Source of the DNA: BJ22 sp031405895
GTDB lineage: Bacteria > Planctomycetota > Planctomycetia > Pirellulales > Pirellulaceae
NCBI GenBank assembly: GCA_031405895.1
Contig: JANOFL010000312.1
Location: 1 to 13,045 of the forward strand
Length of the DNA stretch: 13,045 nucleotides
Reading direction: 5' to 3'
Under the pieces are notes generated by a model, which searched no databases, was not told where the DNA came from, and saw only the letters and a list, made by a program, of their open reading frames with translations. The position numbers and the translations under genes are program-made. Below are positions 1-6,151 of the stretch, piece after piece. Each line of letters starts with the position of its first letter. Within the stretch, counting starts at the first letter, position 1.

Positions 1-356
1 ACACTATCCAGCCGAAAACCAGGCAAATGGGCGTACTGTGCGATCTTGAACGGATCGGCAACGCCGCTCGCTTCGATGATGACTCGTTCGGGGGGCACCT
101 TCCGGTCACGAATGGCCAACATTGCGACACCAAAGCCCGCCGAGAGCGAACAGCAGATACAGCCATTAGCCAGGTTGATCGTGTCACCGTCCTGATTTTC
201 GATCAGCTCGGCATCGATGTTGATGCTGCCAAAATCATTGACGAGCACGGCGAACCGCATGCCCGCATTGTTTCGCAGGATGTGATTGAGCAGTGTCGTC
301 TTGCCGGCGCCGAGGTAGCCGCCAATCACGGTAACTGGAATTTGATTTTGACTCAT
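1..356 (-). CDS. CobW/P47K (COG0523) family metal-chaperone GTPase, partial
   Basis: N-terminal 118 residues of a G3E-class P-loop GTPase; the rest runs off the left edge of the window. Visible motifs are a Walker A loop (GGYLGAGKT, residues 12-20), the VNDFGSINID stretch (39-48), the family-defining CxCC metal-binding motif (NGCICCS, 64-70) and an IIEASGVADP Walker B-like segment (93-102). Family members load metal ions (zinc, cobalt, iron) into target proteins in the cytoplasm at the cost of GTP; the metal here cannot be told. The ATG at 356 is the natural start because the P-loop begins 11 residues later. The gene follows the MarC-like gene by 11 bp, so the two are probably co-transcribed. 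The C-terminal CobW domain, which could carry a His-rich metal-binding tract, is not visible. Confidence 0.93.
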   Translation of the reverse strand, partial: MSQNQIPVTVIGGYLGAGKTTLLNHILRNNAGMRFAVLVNDFGSINIDAELIENQDGDTINLANGCICCSLSAGFGVAMLAIRDRKVPPERVIIEASGVADPFKIAQYAHLPGFRLDS

Positions 357-367
357 GGGTTTTCGAT

Positions 368-1135
368 TCAGCCCAGCGGGGCAAGTGCGCCAAGGACTCG
401 AAGAGTACTGATGACGATCTGGACGCCCAGCGCGACCTGGAGCACGCCGAGAACGTTGCCGAACATTATCAAAGCCAGTCCGACCCCCGGCATGCTGAGA
501 ATGCGCTGCGCCAAAAGCATGACCGCCAGATTGATAACCATCACCAGCCCCACCGCTGCCACCATACTGGCTGTGAGCGTCGGATCTATAGCGAGCACCA
601 GAATGACTAACGCCACGCCCTGCGGCGGCACAATGGTCGGGAAAACCAGCTGGATCACCGCAGCCCTCATCGACGGCGCCCCGGCCAGTTTCGCGGCATC
701 GGCCTGCGCAGGTTCAGCGGTAGGGGCGGGCGCAATCTGGCGCAGAATCGGGTTAAGTGCCGTCAGAAAGATGATGATTCCAAGCGCCAACTGCAGGGCA
801 ACTGGCGAAACCGACCATCCGTGCAATGTCGAAACGCCGATGGTTGCCGCCAGCGCCAGAGCAAGGAGCGACATCATTGCGGCAAACAGCGCGAGTTTGC
901 GCCGGTCGGATATTTTCATGTAGGGTGTCATGGCAACGAATGGCACTAGCACCTTGATGGGTCCGAGCATCACAAAAACAAAGGTGGCGATCTGCGAGAA
1001 TTCCGGGACGTAAAGCGCCGAAGTGCGGTTAACTGGCTCTCCTGCGCAAGCCAGCAACGGAAACGCAAGCATCGCCAATATGCCGATGCCGATTGCGCAC
1101 CAGCGTAGCATCGTCAGTTCGTTTTGTGATCTCAC
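368..1135 (-). CDS. MarC-like integral membrane protein
   Basis: A 255-residue, strongly hydrophobic protein with about six to seven predicted membrane segments. It resembles the MarC/UPF0056 family: an early helix followed by a charged ISDRRKLALFAA turn (about 75-87), a second half with FPTIVPPQGVALVIL (about 165-179), where MarC proteins have a Pro/Gly-rich re-entrant-like segment, and a final helix pair. The transported substrate of this family is unknown. The chosen start is GTG at 1135 because GAGG lies 8 nt upstream; an ATG at 1111 is possible but lacks an obvious ribosome site. The N-terminus adds a signal-like helix (LAMLAFPLLACAGEP), so the mature protein may begin near Cys29. It is followed at 11 bp by the CobW GTPase gene. 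Family assignment is by pattern and weaker than for its neighbour. Confidence 0.7.
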   Translation of the reverse strand: MRSQNELTMLRWCAIGIGILAMLAFPLLACAGEPVNRTSALYVPEFSQIATFVFVMLGPIKVLVPFVAMTPYMKISDRRKLALFAAMMSLLALALAATIGVSTLHGWSVSPVALQLALGIIIFLTALNPILRQIAPAPTAEPAQADAAKLAGAPSMRAAVIQLVFPTIVPPQGVALVILVLAIDPTLTASMVAAVGLVMVINLAVMLLAQRILSMPGVGLALIMFGNVLGVLQVALGVQIVISTLRVLGALAPLG

Positions 1136-1189
1136 GTCTTGTGCCTCGCAGGATATTGTTCACCGAGCGAGCCATCGCGCACTTCGGCG

Positions 1190-1440
1190 GCCTTCGGTTG
1201 GTTAAACCAGTACACTCGCTTCAGTCGGCTGGGAAATTTGCCTCGACGACGCAACGTCGATTCCCCGATGCGGGCGGTGCTCGTCCCGCTTGATCCAGGC
1301 GTAAGTCGCCGGAGACGAAACGCTGCGCGGGGCTGACGTTATTTCAGTCGGCCGGCGATCTTTTCCGGCCGCCATTCGTGCGCCAGCCCCGAGCGCACGG
1401 CTTCGTTGATCCGGGGGGCATCCATTTTGCGCACCAGCGG
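1190..1440 (-). pseudogene. IS30-family transposase remnant
   Basis: Read on the minus strand, three consecutive frames give pieces of one IS30-type transposase in the correct order. They are a RINEAV..GLAHEWRPEKIAGRLK piece (about 1340-1415), closed by a TAA at 1339-1341, then VSSPATYAWIKRDEHRPH (about 1265-1320) and then STLRRRGKFPSRLKR (about 1215-1258). In intact members the first piece is the WSPEQIAGRL region, the second the T-I-Y-x-W-I segment and the third an LRRRGK block. At least two indels and a stop therefore break the gene. The N-terminal HTH and the DDE catalytic core are absent, and I see no terminal inverted repeats. This is an old relic of an insertion sequence between the porin and MarC-like genes. 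Confidence 0.65.
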
Positions 1441-1574
1441 ACGAATGGGAACTGCCTGGTTCAACTGCCGCGCGCGGGAGGTTGAGTCAGCTGACGAAAG
1501 TCCTGGCTGCCGGACACACGGATCAAATCGTATGGCCGCATGCCTCAGCCCGCGGCTTGGTTGTCCCGCTGTGA
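1441..1574. other. Short gap between porin stop and transposase remnant, no gene seen
   Basis: The minus-strand reading frame of the transposase remnant continues through this stretch (SADSTSRARQLNQAVPIRP and onward), but the translation does not resemble the family convincingly. I see no clear intrinsic terminator for the porin gene that ends at 1575. Confidence 0.4.
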
Positions 1575-2990
1575 TTAGAACTTCCAGAGAAGCCGCGTCG
1601 CCACGATCACCGCGTCGCTGTCGAGGAACGCATTGGGAACGAACTGTGTGTAATCGGTTTGACGGTAATCGACTTCGAAGCCAAGTTGCACGGCCTTGCT
1701 GACGTCCCACACCCAGTTCATGAAGTATGTCTCGTTTCGCCGGATTTGAATGGGTGCCAGGTCGCCGTCGCGAGGATTGTCGACGCCATAGCCGACATGC
1801 ACATGGACCTCGTCTGTCAGGTAACAGAAGACCTCGCCAAAGCCGCCCACTGACTGAACTTCAGCCAGTGTGTCGGAGTTGAAGCTCTGCGTGATTCCCC
1901 CGTTGTATTCGCCCAGGGCTTGACCTGTGTAGAACTCGCCTCGTGCGCCGTACCATTCATTTGGCTGCCATTCCCCATCAACCCCCAGGCCCCAGGTGTC
2001 GATCACCGCGCGGGGAGGCAAAGCAGCGGGCGGTGCCAGCAACGTCCGCGAAGTTCGGGTTTGACCGACGACGCCGGACAGCCCGATCTCCAGTTGCCGC
2101 ACCTGGTTTCCGCGAATCGCTTGCCGTGGACCAACCCCGACTTCCGCACGGCCCTCGATATTCGGCCAGCCATTGTCTTCTTCGATGCGGCCCGCGTTGC
2201 TGGTCACGAGTGTCGAAATTGGCTCGCCAAGGGCACCTGTCAACGTCAATCCGAAGTCCTCACCGTCTTGAAAAAAACGTTCCAATCGCAATTGTCCGCG
2301 ATACGAACCCGTGTTTCCCGAGCCATACATCTTCGTGAGGTAGACAATAGTCGGACTGACTGGATTGAAAACGTCCGGTTGCAGACCAGCCGCAAATCGC
2401 CAGTCGTCATTTTTCAGCTCGCCGTAGGCGTAATAAACCAGCAGACCATAGTCGTCCGTTGACAGGTTGTCGTTCTGAAAAAACGCCAGGATCTGAGCCC
2501 CCGTCTGGAAGTCCCCCAGTTCCGGTCCCGAGAACAACGCACCGACATAGCTTTGACGCGCGTGCGCATCGAAGGTGTTTGTGTCGAGACCAAACGGGGA
2601 ATCCGGAAGGAGAAAGAGCGGCACTCCCGATGGAAACGGTCGACTGGTGCTGAAGACCATCAGCGTATCCAGTCCGGCGTGCAGCTTCACGCGGTTGGCC
2701 GTATTCAGCAGGCCGACGGTAATTGGATTCTGTTCACCTTCGGTGCCAGCACTCGCCGGGGAAATTGCTCCGTCCGGGTCGGCGCCGACAAGCTGCCGCA
2801 GATAGCCCAACTCGCGATCCTGTGCGTCGAGGCGGCGGAAGAGTTCATCCAGCTTTGCATCAGACGCTATTTCGACCGGATCGTCTTGTCGCGCAGCGTC
2901 GGAGTCGGTCACCATCGGCAGTTGGGCTGCAGCAATGCCGGAAGGCATGGCGAGCACCAAGAGGACAATCCCATGCAGCAAACGGAACAT
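1575..2990 (-). CDS. Outer-membrane beta-barrel porin (DcaP-like/planctomycete porin)
   Basis: A 471-residue exported protein. The first 22 or so residues form a signal peptide (hydrophobic LLHGIVLLVLAMPSGIAAAQ, with AAA-Q as the likely cleavage site). A short coiled-coil stretch follows (LDELFRRLDAQDRELGYLRQLVG, about 46-68), then about 400 residues of alternating aromatic/polar strands (for example FAAGLQPDVFNPVSPTIVYL) ending in LLWKF. A terminal Phe is the classic signal for barrel insertion. This layout matches porins with a periplasmic coiled coil, such as the DcaP type; the solute is unknown. The ATG at 2990 is chosen because GGGAAG lies about 5 nt upstream; an in-frame TTG at 3002 would place that site inside the gene. 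It is a stand-alone transcription unit with a 300-bp upstream region. Confidence 0.8.
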   Translation of the reverse strand: MFRLLHGIVLLVLAMPSGIAAAQLPMVTDSDAARQDDPVEIASDAKLDELFRRLDAQDRELGYLRQLVGADPDGAISPASAGTEGEQNPITVGLLNTANRVKLHAGLDTLMVFSTSRPFPSGVPLFLLPDSPFGLDTNTFDAHARQSYVGALFSGPELGDFQTGAQILAFFQNDNLSTDDYGLLVYYAYGELKNDDWRFAAGLQPDVFNPVSPTIVYLTKMYGSGNTGSYRGQLRLERFFQDGEDFGLTLTGALGEPISTLVTSNAGRIEEDNGWPNIEGRAEVGVGPRQAIRGNQVRQLEIGLSGVVGQTRTSRTLLAPPAALPPRAVIDTWGLGVDGEWQPNEWYGARGEFYTGQALGEYNGGITQSFNSDTLAEVQSVGGFGEVFCYLTDEVHVHVGYGVDNPRDGDLAPIQIRRNETYFMNWVWDVSKAVQLGFEVDYRQTDYTQFVPNAFLDSDAVIVATRLLWKF

Positions 2991-3081
2991 TTCACTTCCC
3001 AATCACTAGTCAGGCTGACATGACTTTCGGGAGGCAAATACCTAAATCAACGTTCGGCTGTTAGTCTGGAGAAGCTTGATC

Positions 3082-3094
3082 GATTGTGACAATC
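3082..3094. promoter_or_regulatory. 13-bp palindrome upstream of porin, candidate operator
   Basis: GATTGTGACAATC is a perfect inverted repeat around a central G, about 92 bp upstream of the porin start. The minus-strand TTGTCA inside it could also serve as a -35 box, but I see no convincing -10 at 16-18 bp. It may be an operator for the porin gene. The evidence is symmetry only. Confidence 0.3.
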
Positions 3095-3101
3095 TTGCGG
3101 T

Positions 3102-3261
3102 CCTTCCGGGTTTCCCGTGTTTAGACGGGGCGACCCGGACGGTCAAAAATTCCTTTAGGTGAAGAAAACCCGGCTTTTTGGCGGTTTGGACGCTCAGCGA
3201 CCAGCCAGTTTGTATGGGGCTGGCGGCCGGAAACAGGTCTACCCACGGGAAACCCGGAAGG
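3102..3261. repeat. 18-bp perfect inverted repeat pair with nested hairpin
   Basis: CCTTCCGGGTTTCCCGTG at 3102-3119 is the exact reverse complement of 3244-3261. Counting one mismatch, the match extends to 21 bp (3099-3119 and 3244-3264). A local hairpin uses the same left arm: TCCGGGT (3105-3111) with ACCCGGA (3133-3139), plus CCCGT/ACGGG inside. The two pairings exclude each other. The pair could be the ends of a short non-autonomous element of about 160 bp or a structured RNA region; no T-tract follows that would make it a clear terminator. Confidence 0.5.
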
Positions 3262-3332
3262 TCCCGATTGGACCGTCTTGCGGATGGCGCGGCGTGTGGA
3301 GCATACCTTGAGGTTGGCCAGTTTTCGCAGCT

Positions 3333-3950
3333 TCAGGCATCGGCCACCACCTCCGGCAATTGCCTGAGCGTGGCTTGCACCACGGCATCATCGACAGGCT
3401 GGACCGGCGCGGATTCGCGGGCCTCAGTCCGCCCGCGTTGCATCCCCGACACGGAAACCAGTTCATGATGCACCGACGATGACACCAGCTCTTCCGACAC
3501 GGCCCAACGAAAGACCTGGCGGATGCAACGGATTTGGTCGTTGATGGTCCTGCGCGAAAGCCCTTTGCCAATCAGGATGCCTTGCAGAGCCTTCAGGGAC
3601 TTCGGACCAAAGTCGTTGGCGACTGTCGCGTCGTAGTAATGCTTGAGCGGACGAAGAGCGAAACGGAGGTTTGCCAGGGAGCCGGTCGGCTTTCCATCCG
3701 GCCCGCGATAGTGGACTTTCGCCCAACGGAAAAATGCGGCAATGACCTCGACCACGGTGACGGACGCCGAGCCGTCAGTTAGGCGTCGGCCGCCAGCCAG
3801 CCATTCGGCAATCAGACGGTCGTAATCGACCTTGGCGGACTTCGAGCCGTAGGTGCCCAGATAAAAGTCGCGGCCGTTCAGGTTGACCACGGCTTTTCCC
3901 GTGGCCCGGTGTTTCCCCAGCTTGGGGACAGCGTGCTTAAGACGTGGCAC
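3333..3950 (-). pseudogene. Truncated tyrosine recombinase/integrase (N-terminal and core-binding domains only)
   Basis: A 205-residue product. An arm-binding-like N-terminus (GKAVVNLNGRDFYLGTYGS, about 18-36) is followed by a core-binding SAM-like domain (about 62-170, including LSRRTINDQIRCIRQVFRWA). The frame stops at LPEVVADA, the point where the catalytic domain normally begins. The Arg...His-x-x-Arg...Tyr residues are therefore missing, and complete integrases of this kind are roughly twice as long. GTG at 3950 is preferred as the start because GAAGGG lies 7 nt upstream; a TTG at 3971 has no such site. The gene reads away from a half-tRNA-Pro copy about 115 bp behind it, the usual position of an integrase beside its att site. 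It is probably inactive as a recombinase, although it could still bind DNA. Confidence 0.8.
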
Positions 3951-3973
3951 AGTGCAACCCTTCGATGCCAAAA

Positions 3974-3985
3974 CCGTAATTACGG
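3974..3985. promoter_or_regulatory. 12-bp palindrome in front of the truncated integrase
   Basis: CCGTAATTACGG is a perfect palindrome, flanked by A and T runs (AAAA on the left, CTTTT on the right), 24 bp upstream of the chosen integrase start. Possible roles are an operator for integrase control or an arm/excisionase-type site of the integrated element. Symmetry and position are the only evidence. Confidence 0.35.
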
Positions 3986-4064
3986 CTTTTCGCTTCAGTT
4001 TTCTGGCTGCACTGGCGATCGTCGCCAGGTGTATTCCGTGTGGAAATACTCAGGTTTTTCGTCG

Positions 4065-4110
4065 AATCGGAGCGACAGGATTTGAACCTGCGACCTCTAC
4101 GTCCCGAACG
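4065..4110. repeat. Partial tRNA-Pro copy, distal att site of the 4.06-kb element
   Basis: These 46 bp repeat 8120-8165 in direct orientation with one mismatch (T at 4083 where the intact tRNA has C). They cover the anticodon loop to the 3' end of tRNA-Pro plus two bases. Identity ends abruptly in the anticodon stem (AAAGCC here against TAGCGC in the intact gene). This is the duplicated target expected when a tyrosine recombinase integrates into the 3' half of a tRNA gene. The fragment cannot form a complete tRNA. Confidence 0.88.
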
Positions 4111-4155
4111 AAAGCCGCGACCCCGGAAAATGCGGTGGAAAGTGGCGATTCGGCG

Positions 4156-4323
4156 ATGCGTTGCCCTAACGGTTGCCCCTGCGACCGCTGTTTGATGCAA
4201 CTGGCGACCGCGATTCGGGGCTGGCTGTCGGACACCGAACGCCGGCGGCTGGTCGAGCTGCTGACGGAAAAACCCAAGCGGTCGCGGCGACGCAAGGCGA
4301 AAGAACCGAACGCCGGGGACTGA
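4156..4323 (+). CDS. Small Cys-rich hypothetical protein (55 aa)
   Basis: A short frame with coherent composition: G/C-rich third positions, an N-terminal cysteine cluster (CPNGCPCDRC, C-x3-C-x-C-x2-C, residues 3-12) that could bind a metal, an amphipathic helix (LATAIRGWLSDTERRRLVELL) and a basic tail (KPKRSRRRKAKEP). I do not recognise the family. The frame stays open upstream to 3883, but that part translates the half-tRNA and flanking DNA, so the ATG at 4156 is taken; a weak GTGG lies about 10 nt upstream. It is the first possible gene inside the element, 46 bp after the att copy. It could be a small DNA- or RNA-binding accessory protein, but that is a guess from charge and cysteines. Confidence 0.5.
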   Translation: MRCPNGCPCDRCLMQLATAIRGWLSDTERRRLVELLTEKPKRSRRRKAKEPNAGD

Positions 4324-5338
4324 ACGGCGGGCGACGGCGGAACGCTTCGTTGGTGGGCGGGCAGGGGCGTTGCTGGGGGTCGGGGGCGCGAACCCCTGGC
4401 GGTCGATTTTGTGGCGCGGGGCGGCGCACGACCACAAGCGCCCGCGCACCCATTGCCGAGCCAGAATGACTTTGAGGGTTGCCGGTTGGTGGCTTTGGGG
4501 GGCGACGAATCCCTGCCGGGCTGTTTTTGTGGCGCGGGGTTGCGCACGACCCGGTGCGTTCGCGCACGCATTGCCGGGGGGCAAATGGATTTTGGGGCGG
4601 CCGGGCGAAATGCCGGGGGGGTGGTTGGATTCTGGGGGACGAACCGACCGACTACCGGGGGGCCAGCGTTCCGCGATTGTGGGATTAGAATAGGGCGGCG
4701 CGGTTCGGGTCCCGTTGGCGTGGTCGACAGGTTGCGGTGCTGGCAAGTCGCGGCGACGGCGGAGTTACTTCACTGACGGGCGACCGGCTGGGGGGGGGTG
4801 GGGGGCCGGTGTGGGCTTTGGGTCCTATCCGGTCGAGGCAACGCCCGGCGGTGCTGGAAAGTCGCGGGGTTGCTGAACAGAGTCCGGCGCGGCACGTTCG
4901 CGGGGTGGGGGGCGGTGCGCCGGCGCTTCGCGGATTCGACCTGAGGGGGTCAGGGGGCGGCTGCGCCCTGGGGGGCGACCGGATTCTGCCCATCGATTGC
5001 CCCACGACCCGGTGGTCCGCGCACGCAACGCGGGCGGGCAAATAGAATTTCAGTCTGCCTTGGGGGGCAAAGGGGGCGCTGCGCTTGCTGACGGCGACCG
5101 GTCCGGGGTGGTCGCAATCTGCCGGTGGCACTCGCCGCTACCGTGTCGCCAGCGTTCCGCGTTTGGCGGATTAAAGTAGGGCAACGCGGCGGCAAGCGGA
5201 TTCGTCGCGACCTCGCCAATTGCAAAGCGTTTGGGCCGAACTGTTGGCGGCTGGATTTGCCGGAGACGGAATGCCAGAATCCCAGATTCCAAAATCAGTT
5301 GTATGTGCGTTCCCAGTCTTTCCAGTGAAGGCAGAAAA
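4324..5338. repeat. About 0.9-1.0 kb non-coding block of diverged G-rich repeats
   Basis: No convincing gene; long open frames here are low-complexity products of GC richness. Several related sequences recur in the same direction. TTTTGTGGCGCGGGG occurs at 4407-4421 and 4525-4539, each followed by GCGCACGACC (4424-4433, 4542-4551) and a CGCGCAC..CATTGCC stretch. A shorter relative, CACGACCCGGTGGTCCGCGC, lies near 5002-5021. GGTGCTGG[C/A]AAGTCGCGG occurs at 4736-4753 and 4850-4867. A 40-bp motif starting GCCAGCGTTCCGCG occurs near 4661-4703 and 5148-5188. Spacings of 114-118 bp recur. The plus strand is strongly G-skewed with many G runs. It resembles dispersed planctomycete intergenic repeats; function unknown. 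Confidence 0.6.
4790..4822 (+). other. Potential G-quadruplex
   Basis: G runs of 9, 6, 3 and 3 bases are separated by loops of 1, 7 and 4 bases (4790-4798, 4800-4805, 4813-4815, 4820-4822), which satisfies the usual four-run G-quadruplex pattern. It lies within the G-skewed repeat block. Whether it folds in the cell is unknown. Confidence 0.45.
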
Positions 5339-5697
5339 ATGGCTCGATGGCTGGCCGTTTTGGCGGTGGTGGTCTTGGTTGGTTGCAAGGGGGAAGAGTC
5401 CCGGCAGGCGAAGATTGACCGGCTGACGGCGAAAGTCGAAAGCGAAAAGGCAACCTTGCGGGCACTGACGGGAAGCCCGTGCATTGTCTATCAGCAGCTG
5501 GAGGCGAACGCGGAAGAGACGCGGGAAGAAATGCGTGGGCTGACTTATCCCGGAAGAAAACGAAGGAACTGTTTGAACTCGACAAACAGCGGCTCGCCGA
5601 ACACATTGACACTTGTGAACGGTGCAAGGCACAAGTCAACCAGGAAAATTCGCTAATGTCAGCCGAACGGGAACTGACGGACCTGCTGGCCGAATAG
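5339..5697 (+). pseudogene. Small coiled-coil lipoprotein, broken by a -1 frameshift
   Basis: ATG at 5339 opens a lipoprotein signal peptide (MARWLAVLAVVVLVGCKGEE, lipobox LVGC with the lipidated Cys at residue 16) followed by a charged coiled coil (RQAKIDRLTAKVESEKATL). Reading continues to about 5540-5560 (EETREEMRG). After that the sensible translation is in the -1 frame: DLSRKKTKELFELDKQRLAE, then HIDTCERCKAQVNQEN, ending at TAG 5695-5697. The original 0 frame gives basic, unlikely sequence to 5656. Joined, the product would be about 119 residues. An AAAA run at about 5557-5560 lies in the transition zone, so an indel there, a sequencing error or ribosomal slippage would each explain it. 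The family is not recognised. It lies upstream of the toxin-antitoxin operon and in the same direction, separated by about 450 bp. Confidence 0.55.
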
Positions 5698-6109
5698 CCC
5701 GAACCGCTCGCCGGCCCGGTGATTTTGGGGCGGGTCCTTCCGGGGGCTGAACAACGGCGCGACGGGGGCGACGCCGCACAATAGGCACCTATGGAGAATT
5801 TTTTTTCGGTTGGTTGGTGGTCGCCGATTGAGGCTGCCGGAGCGGGTACAATTTGGCAGCGGCAAGCCCGACGGGGTTCGCGGCCGGTTTTCTCAATTGC
5901 CTTGCGGAACCGGTCCTGCCGCTTTTTCGCACACTTGAAACGCAAGGCAGTTTCCGCAGGGCAAAGGAATGTCACGGCTTTTGGGATTGTTCAGGTCGCT
6001 GCTGCGCTACCTTGAAGCGACGACTTCGGCGGCCTGGAAGCCGTTTTGTGACGGTTTTTTGCCGTATTTGCCCAGTGAGCAACATAGTGCAACCTCCCCA
6101 GTCATATTC
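5698..6109. other. Intergenic region with no gene identified
   Basis: Frames in this stretch are short and look unlike protein. Possible content is an untranslated 3' region of the lipoprotein gene and upstream sequence of the toxin-antitoxin operon. A TACAAT hexamer at about 5847-5852 has no suitably spaced -35. Confidence 0.5.
6041..6060 (+). terminator. Weak terminator-like hairpin upstream of abiE promoter
   Basis: CCGT (6041-6044) pairs with ACGG (6051-6054) around a 6-nt loop and is followed by six T. The stem is only 4 bp, so it is weak as an intrinsic terminator; its position just before the AbiE promoter would suit insulation from upstream reading. Confidence 0.25.
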
Positions 6110-6145
6110 AAAAACGGTTGAACTTCGTCGTTTTTCTGTTACGAT
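6110..6145 (+). promoter_or_regulatory. abiE promoter with overlapping inverted repeat, likely leaderless
   Basis: TTGAAC (6118-6123) and TACGAT (6140-6145) with a 16-bp spacer form a plausible sigma-70-type promoter. The expected transcription start falls at about 6152, the A of the AbiEi start codon, so the mRNA would be leaderless or nearly so. An inverted repeat AAAAACG (6110-6116) / CGTTTTT (6129-6135) brackets the -35 box. AbiEi antitoxins are known to repress their own operon through inverted repeats in the promoter; this pair is the obvious candidate here. Confidence 0.5.
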
Positions 6146-6151
6146 TGGGGA

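Larger units (their letters stand above)
3003..3332. other. Intergenic region: porin leader and tail of truncated integrase
   Basis: No gene is supported here. The region holds a 13-bp palindrome (3082-3094), a two-step hairpin (3105-3139) and an 18-bp inverted repeat (3102-3119 against 3244-3261), listed separately. None of the three minus-strand frames downstream of the integrase stop (3335-3240) shows a tyrosine-recombinase catalytic domain. Confidence 0.6.

Noticed and set aside
27..923. 298-residue plus-strand open frame
   Set aside because: It is antisense to the CobW and MarC-like genes, whose protein motifs are unambiguous.
3883..4155. Plus-strand frame running into the 55-aa Cys-rich ORF
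   Set aside because: It translates the antisense of the half-tRNA (GATGFEPATSTSRT), a well-known false protein signature; only the part from 4156 is kept.
3937..4746. 269-residue minus-strand Pro/Arg-rich open frame
   Set aside because: Low-complexity translation of the GC-rich repeat block and of the half-tRNA; no domain pattern.
4685..5131. Minus-strand Pro-rich open frames in the repeat block
   Set aside because: Frames stay open because of G/C bias; repeats within them are not in a common frame.
4324..5200. CRISPR array
   Set aside because: Repeats are diverged, of several kinds and irregular in length; there are no uniform spacers and no cas genes.
5277..5289. GAATC-CCA-GATTC hairpin before the lipoprotein
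   Set aside because: A 5-bp stem is expected by chance at this length and has no linked element.
5295..5975. 226-residue minus-strand open frame
   Set aside because: Ser/Arg/Pro-rich and antisense to the lipoprotein, whose signal peptide is clear.
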